Assembly (NCBI RefSeq): GCF_002077945.1 | Contig: NZ_LVYD01000059.1 | Coordinates: 61,384-125,383, forward strand | Length of the DNA: 64,000 nucleotides | Reading direction: 5' to 3' | DNA from: Niastella vici | GTDB lineage: Bacteria; Bacteroidota; Bacteroidia; Chitinophagales; Chitinophagaceae | Part shown: positions 17,916-26,887 of the stretch, one piece after another | How the letters are laid out: each line of letters begins with the position of its first letter | Position numbering within the stretch: position 1 is the stretch's first letter | Program-made: the position numbers and the translations under genes | Notes under the pieces: generated by a model | What the model saw: only the letters and a program-made list of their open reading frames with translations | Told to the model about the DNA's origin: nothing | Databases searched by the model: none

Positions 17916-20180
17916 ATGAAAAGTACCAGCAAATTATGGATCGCGTTCTCTCTTGTAATTGTAGTTTCTTTCGCTGTATTGCTATATTATGGCATTGACC
18001 TTTATCATAAGGCGCCACCCGTTCCTGCACAGGTAAAAACAACAGATGGCAGGGTGTTGTTTACCGGCCAGGATATCAAAGATGGGCAAAATGTATGGCA
18101 ATCCATCGGTGGACAGGAAATTGGAACCGTATGGGGACATGGCTCGTATGTGGCGCCCGACTGGACGGCTGACTGGCTGCACAGGGAATCCTCCTTTATG
18201 CTTGATAAATTATCACAACAACAATTCGGTTCACCATACGATAAAATTTTACCCGATCAGCAAGTGCAATTGCAGAAGCAACTGCAAACAGCCATCAGAA
18301 AAAATACGTATGATGAAACTTCAGGCGATATCACGATTTCACCTTTAAGAGCAACCGCCATTGAAGCAGTGAGCAGGCATTATACCGGCTTATTTACAAA
18401 CGACCCTGCATTGGCCTCATTAAGAAACGCCTATGCCATTCCGGAGAATACGGTCAAAGATGCAGCGAGAATGCAACAACTGAATGCATTCTACTTTTGG
18501 GCTGCGTGGGCATGCGTCACCAACCGGCCAGGTTCAAACGTAACGTATACACAAAACTGGCCGCCCGATGAGATCATCGGCAACAAACCTACCAATAGTT
18601 TGATCCTGTGGACAGGCTTTAGTGTAATTGTGTTGCTGGCAGGCATTGGCATCCTGGTATTTTATCATGCAACCAGCAGGGAGGAACCGGCTGACCCATC
18701 GCAATTGCCCCAAAAAGATCCGTTACTAAGTATTACGGCTACCCCTTCCATGAAGGCAACCCTTAAATATTTCTGGATCGTTACCATCCTCATTGTTGTG
18801 CAGATAATTATGGGAATAGTGACCGCGCACTATGGTGTGGAAGGAAACGGTTTCTATGGATTGTCGATTGCCAACCTGTTGCCTTACACCGTATCGCGCA
18901 CCTGGCATGTGCAATTGGGTATTTTCTGGATCGCTACTTCCTGGCTTGCCACCGGCCTGTACATGGCCCCGGCCGTTTCGGGCCATGAACCCAAATATCA
19001 AAAGCTGGGTGTGAATTTCCTTTTTATTGCATTGTTGATCATTGTAGGCGGTTCCATTGCCGGCGAATGGCTGGGCATTATGCAAAAATTAGGATTGATC
19101 GGAAACTTCTGGTTCGGGCACCAGGGCTATGAATACGTAGACCTTGGAAGATTTTGGCAGATCTTTCTTTTCATAGGCTTATGGCTTTGGCTGTTGCTGA
19201 TGTACCGGGCGCTTGCCCCTGCATTACGCAAAAGAACAGTTGACAGAAACCTGCTGATCCTGTTCCTGATCGCCTCTACAGCCATTGCCCTGTTCTATGG
19301 TGCAGGCCTTATGTGGGGCCGGCAAACCAATCTGGCGTTGGCAGAATACTGGCGCTGGTGGGTAGTGCATTTATGGGTAGAAGGATTTTTTGAAGTTTTC
19401 GCTACCGTCGTTTCTGCATTCCTGTTTGTACGCATGGGATTATTGCAGGTACGTTCAGCCACCTTAAACGTTATCTTTTCAACGATCATATTTTTAGCAG
19501 GCGGTATTTTAGGAACGTTCCATCACTTATATTTTTCCGGCACGCCTACTGCCGTGCTGGCATTGGGCGCCACCTTTAGTGCATTGGAAGTTGTGCCGCT
19601 TGTGCTTATTGGTTTCGAAGCTTATCATAATTACAAGCTTAGCAAATCTGCAGAATGGGTAAAGGCCTACAAGTGGCCCATCTATTGTTTTATTTCCGTT
19701 GCATTCTGGAATTTTCTGGGTGCAGGCATCTTCGGATTTGTTATCAATCCACCCATTGCATTGTACTATATGCAGGGATTGAACACTACCCCCGTGCATG
19801 GACATGCGGCTTTGTTTGGGGTATACGGTATGCTGGGTATAGGATTGATGTTATTTGTGTTGAAAGGATTGTACAGCCGCTATGTTTGGAAAGACCGGTT
19901 GATCGGGTTTGCCTTCTGGAGTATCAACATTGGTTTGCTGTTGATGGTGACATTGAGTTTGCTGCCTGTTGGGGTGCTGCAAACCATGGCAAGCGTTGAT
20001 CATGGAATGTGGTATGCACGGTCAGCAGAATTTATGCAACAACCTTTATTACAATTTTTCCGTTGGTTACGGGTGATCGGCGATACCGTCTTCGCTTTAG
20101 GCGCCATTGCCCTCGCCGTATTTGTTATTGGGCTAAGAACCGGTTTATCAGTAGATAAATCAAGGATAGATATTTCTTAA
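17916..20180 (+). CDS. norZ: Quinol-dependent nitric oxide reductase (single-subunit qNOR)
   Basis: A 754-residue membrane enzyme reducing 2 NO to N2O with electrons from quinol. The N-terminal 220 residues are the extension that replaces the NorC cytochrome subunit (DGRVLFTGQDIKDGQNVWQS; WGHGSYVAPDWTADWLHRE). Then come 12 or so membrane helices of a heme-copper oxidase fold. Heme and FeB histidines are visible in WHVQLGIFWIATSW, VVHLWVEGFFEVFA, GTFHHLYFSG and TPVHGHAALFGVYG. The glutamate in HLWVEGFFE is the one near FeB. It is complete. As the last gene of the nirK operon it clears the NO that NirK makes. A terminator follows. Confidence 0.96.
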   Translation: MKSTSKLWIAFSLVIVVSFAVLLYYGIDLYHKAPPVPAQVKTTDGRVLFTGQDIKDGQNVWQSIGGQEIGTVWGHGSYVAPDWTADWLHRESSFMLDKLSQQQFGSPYDKILPDQQVQLQKQLQTAIRKNTYDETSGDITISPLRATAIEAVSRHYTGLFTNDPALASLRNAYAIPENTVKDAARMQQLNAFYFWAAWACVTNRPGSNVTYTQNWPPDEIIGNKPTNSLILWTGFSVIVLLAGIGILVFYHATSREEPADPSQLPQKDPLLSITATPSMKATLKYFWIVTILIVVQIIMGIVTAHYGVEGNGFYGLSIANLLPYTVSRTWHVQLGIFWIATSWLATGLYMAPAVSGHEPKYQKLGVNFLFIALLIIVGGSIAGEWLGIMQKLGLIGNFWFGHQGYEYVDLGRFWQIFLFIGLWLWLLLMYRALAPALRKRTVDRNLLILFLIASTAIALFYGAGLMWGRQTNLALAEYWRWWVVHLWVEGFFEVFATVVSAFLFVRMGLLQVRSATLNVIFSTIIFLAGGILGTFHHLYFSGTPTAVLALGATFSALEVVPLVLIGFEAYHNYKLSKSAEWVKAYKWPIYCFISVAFWNFLGAGIFGFVINPPIALYYMQGLNTTPVHGHAALFGVYGMLGIGLMLFVLKGLYSRYVWKDRLIGFAFWSINIGLLLMVTLSLLPVGVLQTMASVDHGMWYARSAEFMQQPLLQFFRWLRVIGDTVFALGAIALAVFVIGLRTGLSVDKSRIDIS

Positions 20181-20203
20181 AACTTCCCTTCAGGAAAAGT
20201 TTA

Positions 20204-20232
20204 CCGCACAGGGGCAGCTGTGCGGTTTTTTT
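20204..20232 (+). terminator. Terminator of the nirK-norZ operon
   Basis: Perfect arms CCGCACA and TGTGCGG with an 8-base loop and T7 tail on the plus strand, 24 bases after the norZ stop. Confidence 0.9.
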
Positions 20233-20345
20233 ATGGTTGATCCTCAATAGATTAAACGGTAATAGTAATTTTCCTATTTGAAAAAGCAACCATGTGTACT
20301 GGTTACCAGTGCGTCAATCAGGATCTTCCGGGAACATTTTGCCAA

Positions 20346-20402
20346 AAAATAGTGTACGCACTTATCCCGCAAAACTGCACGCCTATTCCCAAAACTGCAC
20401 GC
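20346..20402. repeat. Direct repeats AAAACTGCACGC upstream of a T9SS gene
   Basis: AAAACTGCACGC occurs twice without mismatch, at 20371-20382 and 20391-20402, exactly 20 bases apart. A looser copy (AAATAGTGTACGC) ends at 20359. Two helical turns of spacing suggest a regulator-binding site for the gene starting at 20490, about 88 bases downstream. Confidence 0.5.
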
Positions 20403-20489
20403 TTATAAACTTGTAGTGCATAAATTAAGAGTTTTCCTCAAACTTGATTATTTTGTGGTTCCGAAAACCTCTATAACCCCTAAAGACGT

Positions 20490-23192
20490 ATGGCCAGATC
20501 CGCTACCGGAATTTTGCTTATTCTATTATGCTTTCTATGTAAAGGCTATGGCCAATCAACCTGTCCACCAAACCTCGATTTTGAAGCCGGCACTTTCGAC
20601 CATTGGGATTGTTTTATAGGCACTGTAGATACTTTCAACGGAAAAAACAGAATGCTCCTCAATCCATCGTTACCAATAAATAACCGGCATACGATCATAG
20701 ACGCAACAACTAATCCGGGCAACGATCCATATGGTAAATTCCCAAAGGTTTGTCCTTATGGCGGCAGATATTCTGTGCGGCTGGGAAACGACCAGATAGG
20801 CGCCGAAGCTGAATCCATCTCCTATACGATGGTGGTGCCAAACACCGTTGATACTTTTACGTTCACTTATTTTTATGCCGTTGTACTCGAAGACCCCGGG
20901 CATAGCCTGCCCGAGCAACCACGTTTTTATGTAACCGCTTATGATGTAATAACCGGCGATCTCATTAACTGTGCTTCTTACGATTATGTATCAACTGCCG
21001 GCCTTCCCGGCTTCACCCCTTCCCCGTCAAATTCAGGGGTTATCTATAAACCCTGGACGCCAACATCATTGCAATTTGCCGGTTTGGGCGGTCACACGGT
21101 CCGCCTTGAATTCCGTACAGCCGACTGTACCCGTAGCGGCCACTTTGGTTATGCGTATATGGATGTAGCCAGCGCCTGTTCAAACATCCTGGCTACAGCA
21201 CCGTATTGTATAGAAACAAATTCATTGATCCTTAATGCACCGTATGGCTTTAAAAATTATACCTGGTACAACTCCACTTACACTTCTATAATGGGCAATG
21301 CCCAGTCCGTTACATTAAGCCCGCCCCCAACTACAGTGGGTGTTTTTTATGTTGATGTGGAACCTTATCCCGGTTTCGGTTGCCGCGATACGTTACAGGC
21401 ATATGTGCAGCCATTGCCAGTGCCCGATACCCCCGACACAGCACCGGTGAATCTTTGCCAGTTCTCAAACCCGAACCAGTTAACCGCTTCGGTAGATCCT
21501 GGTAATACCCTGCTTTGGTATCCGACGGCTACGGGTGGAACCGGAAATTTTACAGCCCCGTATCCATCAACCACTACAGCGGGGCTCTCTAAATATTATG
21601 TATCCCAAAAAGCCCTGTTTGGTTGTGAAGGATTCAGAAGAGAAGTTTTAGTGAATATATATCCATCACCCGTTACCTCCTTTAACATCAATAACATAAA
21701 GCAGTGTCAGGACGGCAACAATTTTGTATTTACAAGTACATCCACCAATTTGCAGAATCCCAGTTATGTTTGGGATTTCGGCAATGGAAAAACCGATACA
21801 ACACTTAACATTACTACTACAACCAGTTATTCAACATCCGGTTATATAAACGTAAAGCTGAAAACGACCAATGAAGGTACCTGTACCACTGAACAAACAC
21901 AGCAGGTAACGATAGTGCCAAGACCTGTTGCCGCATTTACTTTCCCCGGGCCGATCTGTGAAAATCAAACATCATTTACATTAACCGACCAATCAATTGT
22001 ACCGGCAAACATAAGTACCATCAACAACTGGTGGTGGAATATCAATGGAAGTATAGTAACCGGGAAAACGCCACCGGCGGTTACTGCCCCACCGGGACCA
22101 TTTCCCGTGAAACTGGTAGTGACCACCCCCGAAGGTTGCCACTCAGACACCACGTTGAACACGTTAAACATTCACTACAGACCCATTGCAGAATTCAGGG
22201 TGGGTGATCTGATGTGTACAAATGAAACGATCAGTTTTACCGATTCAACAAAGATGCCGCCCAATGGAAGTGCGGAAATAATAAACAAATGGTACTGGAC
22301 ATTTGACAATACCATCACTACCAATACGCAAAATGTGAATACCTGGTTTACGCCCGGTGTACACAAGGCAAAGTTGGTGGCAGAAACCAGTATTGGCTGT
22401 AAAAGCCTTCCGGTTGAACATAGCTTTGATATCTGGCCCAAGCCCAATGTAACACTGGATATCAGCGATTCCTGTGTTGATGTTCCGGTTACCTACACTG
22501 CTACCGACCACGATGGAAATGTGGTGAAGTATAACTGGTATTTTCTCAATGGCAAAAAAGAAAGTACGGCTTACATTCTCACCAGGTATTATAAGAATGA
22601 AGAGAACTTTCCTTTCACCCTTATCACGCTTACTGATAAAGGTTGTAAAGACACCATTTACCGCCCGTTCAGGATCTATGATAATAAATCATGGATAGGA
22701 AACGATACCCTGGTGGCATTTAATGAACCGGTTTACCTGAGCGCACACGGCGCACCCGGCATGCAATACACCTGGACGCCGGCTGTTGGCCTTGATAGCC
22801 CATATGTTGAAAAGCCCATTGCAACCTGGGACAGGGACCAACTTTACCAGTTGTATACCGTTACTGATAAAGGATGTAAAAAGACCTCACATGTAAAGAT
22901 CAACCGGTTTGCCGGTCCCGACCTGTACGTTCCAAACGCATTCACGCCCAATAATGATGGCCATAACGACCAGCTTAGGGTGAAGCCAATAGGCATTAAA
23001 TCATTTGATTACTTTGCCGTGTACAACCGTTGGGGACAACTGGTGTTTAAAACAACCGATTATAAAATTGGCTGGGATGGAACCTTCAGAGGAGAGCGGT
23101 TGGTGCAGGAAACCTTTGTTTACATAGCACAGGCCACCGATTACAAAGGCCGGCCGCTGGTAAGAAAAGGAACCGTGATCCTGCTAAGATAG
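20490..23192 (+). CDS. T9SS cargo with PKD-like modules and CHU_C type B sorting domain
   Basis: A 900-residue protein with a signal peptide (ILLILLCFLCKGYGQ). Residues 25-230 form a jellyroll-like domain (LDFEAGTFDHWDCF... GGRYSVRLGN), as in gliding-associated proteins that begin with this module. Then come Ig-like and PKD-like modules, with VWDFGNGKTDTT near residue 430 as the clearest PKD motif. The last 85 residues are the CHU_C domain (VPNAFTPNNDGHND, NRWGQLVFKT, GWDG, GTVILLR). It should be exported by the type IX system and fixed to the cell surface. The role is probably adhesion; no enzyme motif found. Confidence 0.9.
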   Translation: MARSATGILLILLCFLCKGYGQSTCPPNLDFEAGTFDHWDCFIGTVDTFNGKNRMLLNPSLPINNRHTIIDATTNPGNDPYGKFPKVCPYGGRYSVRLGNDQIGAEAESISYTMVVPNTVDTFTFTYFYAVVLEDPGHSLPEQPRFYVTAYDVITGDLINCASYDYVSTAGLPGFTPSPSNSGVIYKPWTPTSLQFAGLGGHTVRLEFRTADCTRSGHFGYAYMDVASACSNILATAPYCIETNSLILNAPYGFKNYTWYNSTYTSIMGNAQSVTLSPPPTTVGVFYVDVEPYPGFGCRDTLQAYVQPLPVPDTPDTAPVNLCQFSNPNQLTASVDPGNTLLWYPTATGGTGNFTAPYPSTTTAGLSKYYVSQKALFGCEGFRREVLVNIYPSPVTSFNINNIKQCQDGNNFVFTSTSTNLQNPSYVWDFGNGKTDTTLNITTTTSYSTSGYINVKLKTTNEGTCTTEQTQQVTIVPRPVAAFTFPGPICENQTSFTLTDQSIVPANISTINNWWWNINGSIVTGKTPPAVTAPPGPFPVKLVVTTPEGCHSDTTLNTLNIHYRPIAEFRVGDLMCTNETISFTDSTKMPPNGSAEIINKWYWTFDNTITTNTQNVNTWFTPGVHKAKLVAETSIGCKSLPVEHSFDIWPKPNVTLDISDSCVDVPVTYTATDHDGNVVKYNWYFLNGKKESTAYILTRYYKNEENFPFTLITLTDKGCKDTIYRPFRIYDNKSWIGNDTLVAFNEPVYLSAHGAPGMQYTWTPAVGLDSPYVEKPIATWDRDQLYQLYTVTDKGCKKTSHVKINRFAGPDLYVPNAFTPNNDGHNDQLRVKPIGIKSFDYFAVYNRWGQLVFKTTDYKIGWDGTFRGERLVQETFVYIAQATDYKGRPLVRKGTVILLR

Positions 23193-23218
23193 CAACAGCT
23201 TCAAAATAGTTTTTACAC

Positions 23219-23250
23219 AGCCCTTCCGATGCATCGGGAGGGCTTTCTTT
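23219..23250 (+). terminator. Terminator between converging genes
   Basis: Long near-perfect hairpin: AGCCCT, T, CCGATG / CATCGG, G, AGGGCT, followed by TTTCTTTATT on the plus strand. It ends the T9SS gene and lies right at the stop of the converging MBL-fold gene. Confidence 0.88.
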
Positions 23251-23251
23251 A

Positions 23252-24043
23252 TTATAAAAAATATTGCTGCATCGATCGCGCAAAGATTGGCTTCACATTT
23301 TCACTAAGGTTCTGGGTTTTTATATATCCATAAAAGGTGTCAAAAGGAATTGAATCAAACCGCTGTTTCACTCGCTGCATTTCCTGCTGTGACAAGGGAA
23401 TACGATTGGGATAACTACGCATTACAGAAAAATGTTTTTTACTGGGCGAAAGGAACAGGGTATCGCCGCAAAGTATGGTTCCTTCCTTCGATAAAAATGG
23501 TACATGCAAAATGCTGCTGCCTTCAAAATGGCCACCGACCAGCAGCAATTTCATACCATCCCATAATTCGTGTTCATCGCCCTGCCATAAATGAATATGC
23601 GGCCCTTTCACCATAATATGTTCAGCATCATTTTTATGAATGTAAACAGGACAATCAAAAATTTCGGCCCAGTCGTTCATATTACTGTAATAATGCGGAT
23701 GCGAAAATGCAATCGCTTTGAGCCCGCCCTTTGATTTAATGAATTCGATAGTTAATTCATCAAGCTGCGGAATGCAATCCCATAGTACATTTCCTTTTTC
23801 TGACAAAACCAGTAAGGCTCTTTGTCCAATAGCAAACATTGGGTTGATCTCCATTTCATACAACCGCTCATGCAACTTATTCAGCTTAATGCTGTGCTTT
23901 CGATGAAGGTCAGCAGGTTTCGTATAGCTTTGTCCGGTTTCGGGAAAGTACTGGCGTTCATCGCTGCAAATAATACACAATTCCGGTGCTGTGGCTGCAG
24001 GGTAATAAGTTCCGCAGGTACTGCAAATGATTTGATCGTTCAT
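23252..24043 (-). CDS. MBL-fold metallo-hydrolase with N-terminal zinc-ribbon
   Basis: A 263-residue protein. Residues 1-35 hold a CSTCGTYYP...CIIC double-Cys pair like a rubredoxin or zinc ribbon. The rest has the metallo-beta-lactamase layout, with GGHFEGSSI and CGDTLFLS giving the third His and bridging Asp. The first motif reads SHPHYYS where HxHxDH is normal, so the usual Asp and third His of that motif are absent; a subfamily with this variant exists. Metal content and activity are thus uncertain. It follows the AhpD-like gene by 11 bases and is probably co-transcribed under the divergent MocR regulator. Confidence 0.85.
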   Translation of the reverse strand: MNDQIICSTCGTYYPAATAPELCIICSDERQYFPETGQSYTKPADLHRKHSIKLNKLHERLYEMEINPMFAIGQRALLVLSEKGNVLWDCIPQLDELTIEFIKSKGGLKAIAFSHPHYYSNMNDWAEIFDCPVYIHKNDAEHIMVKGPHIHLWQGDEHELWDGMKLLLVGGHFEGSSILHVPFLSKEGTILCGDTLFLSPSKKHFSVMRSYPNRIPLSQQEMQRVKQRFDSIPFDTFYGYIKTQNLSENVKPIFARSMQQYFL

Positions 24044-24054
24044 TTCTGTATAGA

Positions 24055-24495
24055 TTAAGATCCTGCCACCATGTGCATGGAAATGGCGATCCGGTTCCAG
24101 CTATTGGTTACAGTGGTTATAAAAATGAGTTGGGCAATCTCCTGCTCGCTGAAATATTTTCTGGCATTTTGAAAGGTTTCTTCGCGTAAACCGGCTTCGT
24201 AGATCCTGGTTATTTCTTCTGCCAGTTTTAAGGCGGCCCGTTCTGCTTCGGTGAAGAAAGGTGTTTCCCACCAGGCGCTGATGGCGAAAACCCGTTGTTC
24301 GGTCTCCCCTGCTTTCCGGGCATCCAGCGAATGCAGGTTTACACAATACCCGCAGCCATTGAGCTGCGATGTTCTTAACTTGATGAGCTCAGCCAGCTTC
24401 TTATCAATGGTGAAGGTGGAAATTTGTTTTTCCGCAGCATTCATTGCTTTATAAACGCCCGGTTCTGCGGCGTCAATATTCATTCTTTCTTTCAT
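24055..24495 (-). CDS. AhpD/carboxymuconolactone decarboxylase-family protein
   Basis: A 146-residue helical protein. The active-site stretch NGCGYCVNLHS carries the CxxC...H of the AhpD alkylhydroperoxidase core, used as a redox-active disulfide. KLRTSQ...CGYC and AAWWETPFFTEAERAALKL are family-typical. The start MKERMNIDAAEPGVYKA is chosen over an in-frame start eight codons earlier. It is the first gene of a two-gene unit with the MBL-fold protein, divergent from the MocR regulator with the operator between them. MocR genes next to carboxymuconolactone decarboxylase genes are a common pairing. Likely detoxifies organic peroxides; substrate unproven. Confidence 0.9.
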   Translation of the reverse strand: MKERMNIDAAEPGVYKAMNAAEKQISTFTIDKKLAELIKLRTSQLNGCGYCVNLHSLDARKAGETEQRVFAISAWWETPFFTEAERAALKLAEEITRIYEAGLREETFQNARKYFSEQEIAQLIFITTVTNSWNRIAISMHMVAGS

Positions 24496-24533
24496 AATAT
24501 GCGTTTTTTGAGAATTCAAAGCTATAACTTCGT

Positions 24534-24577
24534 TGGATTACCTGAATAATCCAGTTTCAATAAACCAGCTAATCCAG
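24534..24577. promoter_or_regulatory. Putative MocR operator
   Basis: TGGATTA-CCTGAA-TAATCCA (24534-24553) is a perfect inverted repeat with 7-base arms. A third half-site TAATCCAG lies at 24570-24577, in direct orientation 23 bases after the second. An inverted pair plus a direct copy is the arrangement known for PdxR/MocR operators. It sits between the divergent AhpD-like and MocR genes and touches the MocR start codon, so autoregulation is likely. Confidence 0.65.
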
Positions 24578-26047
24578 ATGGAACTACTGAAAGAACTGAT
24601 AACCATAGATCCTGCAACCGGCGTAGCGGTGTATATACAGATCAGCAATGCATTTATTCAGCATATCAGGCAGGGACGATTACGAAAGGGACTAAAACTT
24701 CAGGGTTCAAGGGAACTGGCGGCCATGCTGGGCATTAACCGCATGACCGCTGTTGCAGCATACCAGGAACTGGAAGCGCAGGGGTGGATTGAAATGCTGC
24801 CTAAAAAAGGGACCTTTGTAAAAGCTGATCTTCCCTTGTTCTCGCCCCGGAAATTACCGGGCGATGCCCCTGATTATAGTTTACCCCAGGATACAGGTTT
24901 TCTCTATGACAAAAAAAAGATCATTCCCATCCCGGCTGCCGGTATTCCACTTGTGGGTAAACTGGTTATTAATGACGGTTTCCCCGATGTTCGCCTGGCG
25001 CCCATTGAAGAACTTACCCGGTGTATGCGCAGTTTTTCCCGGCTTGCTGCCAATAAAAAATATTTACTCTATGGTGGTGCGCAAGGTTCCCTGTTATTGC
25101 GGCAAACGCTGGCCGATTTTTTATGCGATACCCGGGGCCTGGCCATTACCGCTGATAACATCCTGATCACAAAAGGTGCGCAAATGGGGATTTTCATTGC
25201 AACTTCAGTGATCATTAACCCAAATGATGAAATGATCGTTGGCTTGCCCGGTTACAGTTACGCAAATATTACTTTTCAACAACTGGGCGCTAACCTCAAT
25301 TATGTTCCGGTTGATGATGCCGGCATTGACACCAACCTCATCGAAAAACTTTGTAAGAAGAAAAAGATACGAATGGTTTACGTGATACCACATCACCACA
25401 ACCCTACTACCGTTACATTATCGCCCGAAAGGAGAATGCACTTACTGGCCCTGGCGGCAAAATATAAGTTTGCGATCATTGAAGATGATTACGACTACGA
25501 TTTTCATTACAGCAGCAAACCGGTTATGCCAATGGCCAGCCACGACAGCAAGGGCAACGTGATCTATATTGGAACGCTTACCAAAACCTTTGCGCCGGCA
25601 GTAAGGATCGGGTTTATGGTGGCGCCAACTGCCTTTATACAAACAGCTACTTATTATCGCAAAATTGTTGATACCCAGGGCGACAGCCTGATGGAAAACG
25701 CCATTGCTGAATTATATAAGGATGGAACCATTGGCCGGCACATCAAGAAATCAGTTAAAATATATAATGAAAGAAGAGACCATCTCTGCCAGTTGCTTCA
25801 AAAAGAATTAGGTGCTGCCATTTCATTTAAAGTGCCCGATGGTGGCATGTCGGTTTGGACAAACTTTCTACACCACGATCTGAAAACAATTTCCCAACAT
25901 GCTTTTACCCGCGGCCTTGTCATAAGAGATGGAACAGCTTATGATATAGGTAAACAAAAGTTCAATGCCGTTCGGCTTGGTTTTGCCTCCCTGAATTTTA
26001 AGGAGCAGGTGCAGGCGGTGAAGATCATAAAAGAGGTGATGCGGTAA
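24578..26047 (+). CDS. MocR-type regulator (GntR helix-turn-helix fused to PLP aminotransferase fold)
   Basis: A 489-residue regulator starting MELLKELITIDPATGV. Residues 15-85 form a GntR winged helix (YIQISNAFIQHIRQGRL, GSRELAAMLGINRMTAVAAYQELEAQGWI). Residues 110-489 form a fold-type I aminotransferase with the PLP-binding motifs IIEDDYDYDFHY and the Schiff-base lysine in GTLTKTFAPAVRIG. Such regulators sense PLP or amino compounds and control a divergent gene; here that is the AhpD-MBL pair. The operator overlaps the region just upstream of this start. A start 15 codons earlier is possible but would lie inside the operator. Confidence 0.93.
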   Translation: MELLKELITIDPATGVAVYIQISNAFIQHIRQGRLRKGLKLQGSRELAAMLGINRMTAVAAYQELEAQGWIEMLPKKGTFVKADLPLFSPRKLPGDAPDYSLPQDTGFLYDKKKIIPIPAAGIPLVGKLVINDGFPDVRLAPIEELTRCMRSFSRLAANKKYLLYGGAQGSLLLRQTLADFLCDTRGLAITADNILITKGAQMGIFIATSVIINPNDEMIVGLPGYSYANITFQQLGANLNYVPVDDAGIDTNLIEKLCKKKKIRMVYVIPHHHNPTTVTLSPERRMHLLALAAKYKFAIIEDDYDYDFHYSSKPVMPMASHDSKGNVIYIGTLTKTFAPAVRIGFMVAPTAFIQTATYYRKIVDTQGDSLMENAIAELYKDGTIGRHIKKSVKIYNERRDHLCQLLQKELGAAISFKVPDGGMSVWTNFLHHDLKTISQHAFTRGLVIRDGTAYDIGKQKFNAVRLGFASLNFKEQVQAVKIIKEVMR

Positions 26048-26203
26048 TTCAAATTCCTGAATTCATTAGGGGCATGCCGGTCTTTAGTTTAAACAGGCAG
26101 GTAAAATGCTGCTGATACTTAAAAGTTTATCGCGAAAGTGGAGCATTCAGTAATTGATAAGATATCCAGTTTTAGAGAACGGCGTACTATCACTTAATTC
26201 CTT

Positions 26204-26628
26204 ATTCCCGGCAAAACGATTCTTTCCATCGGGAATAAAATCAATTCTACCGGCGAAACGACAAGATTCTCCGGGAAACCAACCAATTTCTCCGGGAATA
26301 AATCTGATTTTCAGGAGAAACGATATTTTTCTCCGGAGAATTTCAATTATTCCCGGATAAACAATATAATCCTCCGGCGATACATAATTTTTCCAGGAGA
26401 AATGATTCAATTCTCAGGAGAATAGCAAACTTTCCCGGAGAAACAGTACATTTCTCCTGGAAACAACCAAACTTCCCTGAGAAACGATATATTTCTCCGG
26501 AGAATAACCTGTTTTCCCGGAGAAACGATCCACTTCTCCGGAGAAGCAATATAATCTTCCGGGATGAATTCTGAATTCCCGGAGAATTGACCCACTTTTC
26601 CGGAGAATTGATCTCTTTTTCCGCAGAA
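26204..26628. repeat. Array of 21 palindromic units (TTCTCCGGAGAA) spaced 20-21 bp
   Basis: Twenty-one copies of a 12-base palindrome related to TTCTCCGGAGAA are separated by 8-9 variable bases. I located each dyad centre: 26209.5, 26230.5, 26251.5, 26272.5, 26293.5, 26313.5, 26334.5, 26354.5, 26375.5, 26395.5, 26416.5, 26436.5, 26457.5, 26477.5, 26498.5, 26518.5, 26539.5, 26560.5, 26580.5, 26601.5 and 26622.5. Spacing is 21 (13 times) or 20 (7 times), mean 20.65, and alternates strictly in the middle, so a 41-bp dimer seems to be the amplified unit there. Units at 26329, 26493 and 26534 are perfect. Spacers often begin AACGAT. It lies between the MocR gene and the FN3 gene; the flanks 26048-26203 and 26629-26887 hold no gene. 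Confidence 0.9.
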
Positions 26629-26887
26629 AAGAAGCTATAACCGTTGCATCTATTGATATTAGTCAAAATTTTGCGCCAATAACCCTAAAATAATCAAAGC
26701 AATTCTTAAATCCCGTAAATTTATAACGTAGCTGAGCCTCCCAAACTTCCCGACCAATTTCATCATTCAGCATTCCCATCAGGCGATTTAATTCCCTTCC
26801 CAGTCATTATTTACCCTGATCTAAAACAAGTTAAGGGTCCTGACAGTAGCGCACAAACCATATTAATTCATTGCTACTATCATTACC

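Larger units (their letters stand above)
20181..20489. other. Intergenic stretch with terminator and direct repeats
   Basis: These 309 bases contain the norZ terminator (20204-20232) and, upstream of the next gene, tandem direct repeats at 20346-20402, both listed separately. No reading frame is supported. Confidence 0.6.

Noticed and set aside
26204..26628. CRISPR array
   Set aside because: The units are 12-base palindromes with 8-9-base spacers, far too short, and no cas gene is near.
26147..26666. Open frames on both strands through the palindromic array, with heptad-like FSGE/FSGK peptides
   Set aside because: The palindromes alternate 20 and 21 bp, so no frame is maintained from unit to unit. 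The frames are a by-product of the repeat, not genes.
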